Assembly (NCBI GenBank): GCA_002067205.1 | Contig: MVQL01000058.1 | Coordinates: forward strand, 1 to 43,336 | Direction: 5' to 3' | Origin: Pelotomaculum sp. PtaB.Bin104 | GTDB lineage: Bacteria; Bacillota; Desulfotomaculia; Desulfotomaculales; Pelotomaculaceae | DNA length: 43,336 nucleotides | The notes under the pieces: generated by a model | Told to the model about the DNA's origin: nothing | Databases searched by the model: none | What the model saw: the letters and a program-made list of their open reading frames with translations, nothing else | Shown: positions 43,189-43,336 of the stretch, piece by piece | How positions within the stretch are numbered: the first letter of the stretch is position 1 | How the letters are laid out: every line of letters starts with the position of its first letter | Program-made: the position numbers and the translations under genes

Positions 43189-43336
43189 TGCCAACTCATG
43201 AGCCATTATATTGATATTAACTTTTTAGATTGACGATCAACTCGAAGGTTTTGGTTCTGCGTATTGTACAGTACCGCCCACCACTGCTTAAAAAACTTCG
43301 ACAATTCCTTGTTATCATATAACAAAAACCTGGAAT
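43189..43336. other. terminal non-coding stretch
   Basis: No gene recognised. The right end of the ICE may lie here or beyond the window; I found no copy of the left-end sequence at 17939-17995 to fix the att sites. Confidence 0.3.

Overview
The window reads as a bacterial defence island with a conjugative element next to it. About the first 18 kb is moderately AT-rich. From about 18.0 kb to about 42.4 kb lies a GC-richer integrative and conjugative element (ICE) of the kind carried by Clostridia (Bacillota). Its Tn4451-type large serine recombinase, TnpW-like protein, MOBP relaxase, MobC, Maff2, PrgI, VirB4, NlpC/P60 hydrolase, VirD4 and PcfB belong to gut and anaerobe Firmicutes elements. 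The four small genes at the far left are not recognised, no rRNA or tRNA was seen, and the host species cannot be named from this sequence.

Layout. 1-1774 (+): four small uncharacterised genes, two preceded by copies of a 25-nt repeat, ending in a terminator. 1843-16285 (-): one long, tightly packed array. Read in transcription order it is a small winged-helix protein, a ThsB-like TIR protein, a protein with an NDT/TIR-like N-terminus and a DUF4071-like C-terminus, a TGT-like enzyme, an OGG/HhH-GPD-like enzyme, a QueC-like enzyme, a second TIR protein starting Met-Gly-Gly, HsdM, HsdS, two PD-(D/E)XK-type nucleases, HsdR and a YgjP-like metalloprotein. 16410-17938 (+): a divergent pair, a PD-(D/E)XK-like protein and a DUF5677-like protein. 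17995-42281 (almost all -): the ICE, with P-type ATPase/CsoR cargo, an isolated plus-strand cargo gene, an ArdA anti-restriction protein and a ParB-like protein at the head of the transfer operon. 42584-43188 (+): a two-gene cassette with an HNH-like protein.

The most interesting locus is 11335-16285. TGT-, OGG- and QueC-like enzymes are the three accessory enzymes (Cap10, Cap11, Cap9) that mark type IV CBASS, but no CD-NTase (cyclic nucleotide synthase) is present. The gene right after the QueC-like enzyme is a TIR protein with a flexible Gly-Gly-Ser-rich N-terminus. From what I recall of recent work, type IV CBASS QueC-like enzymes attach a deazaguanine to the N-terminal glycine of the CD-NTase. 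The hypothesis here is that a TIR enzyme has replaced the CD-NTase as substrate, giving a TIR-based deazapurine-conjugation defence system embedded in a type I restriction operon.

The second notable feature is a 25-bp near-perfect palindrome present in 14 copies across the ICE, with a fifteenth degenerate copy inside the recombinase gene. Most lie between a stop codon and the next ribosome-binding site. The palindrome has no stop codon in any of the six frames, and in four genes it is part of the coding sequence, encoding TSGQxGPK. Other notable points are an XRE regulator whose only plausible start is ATA, tandem 14-bp operators beside it, a large hairpin downstream of parB, and an intrinsic terminator in the parB leader that could act as an attenuator for the whole transfer operon.
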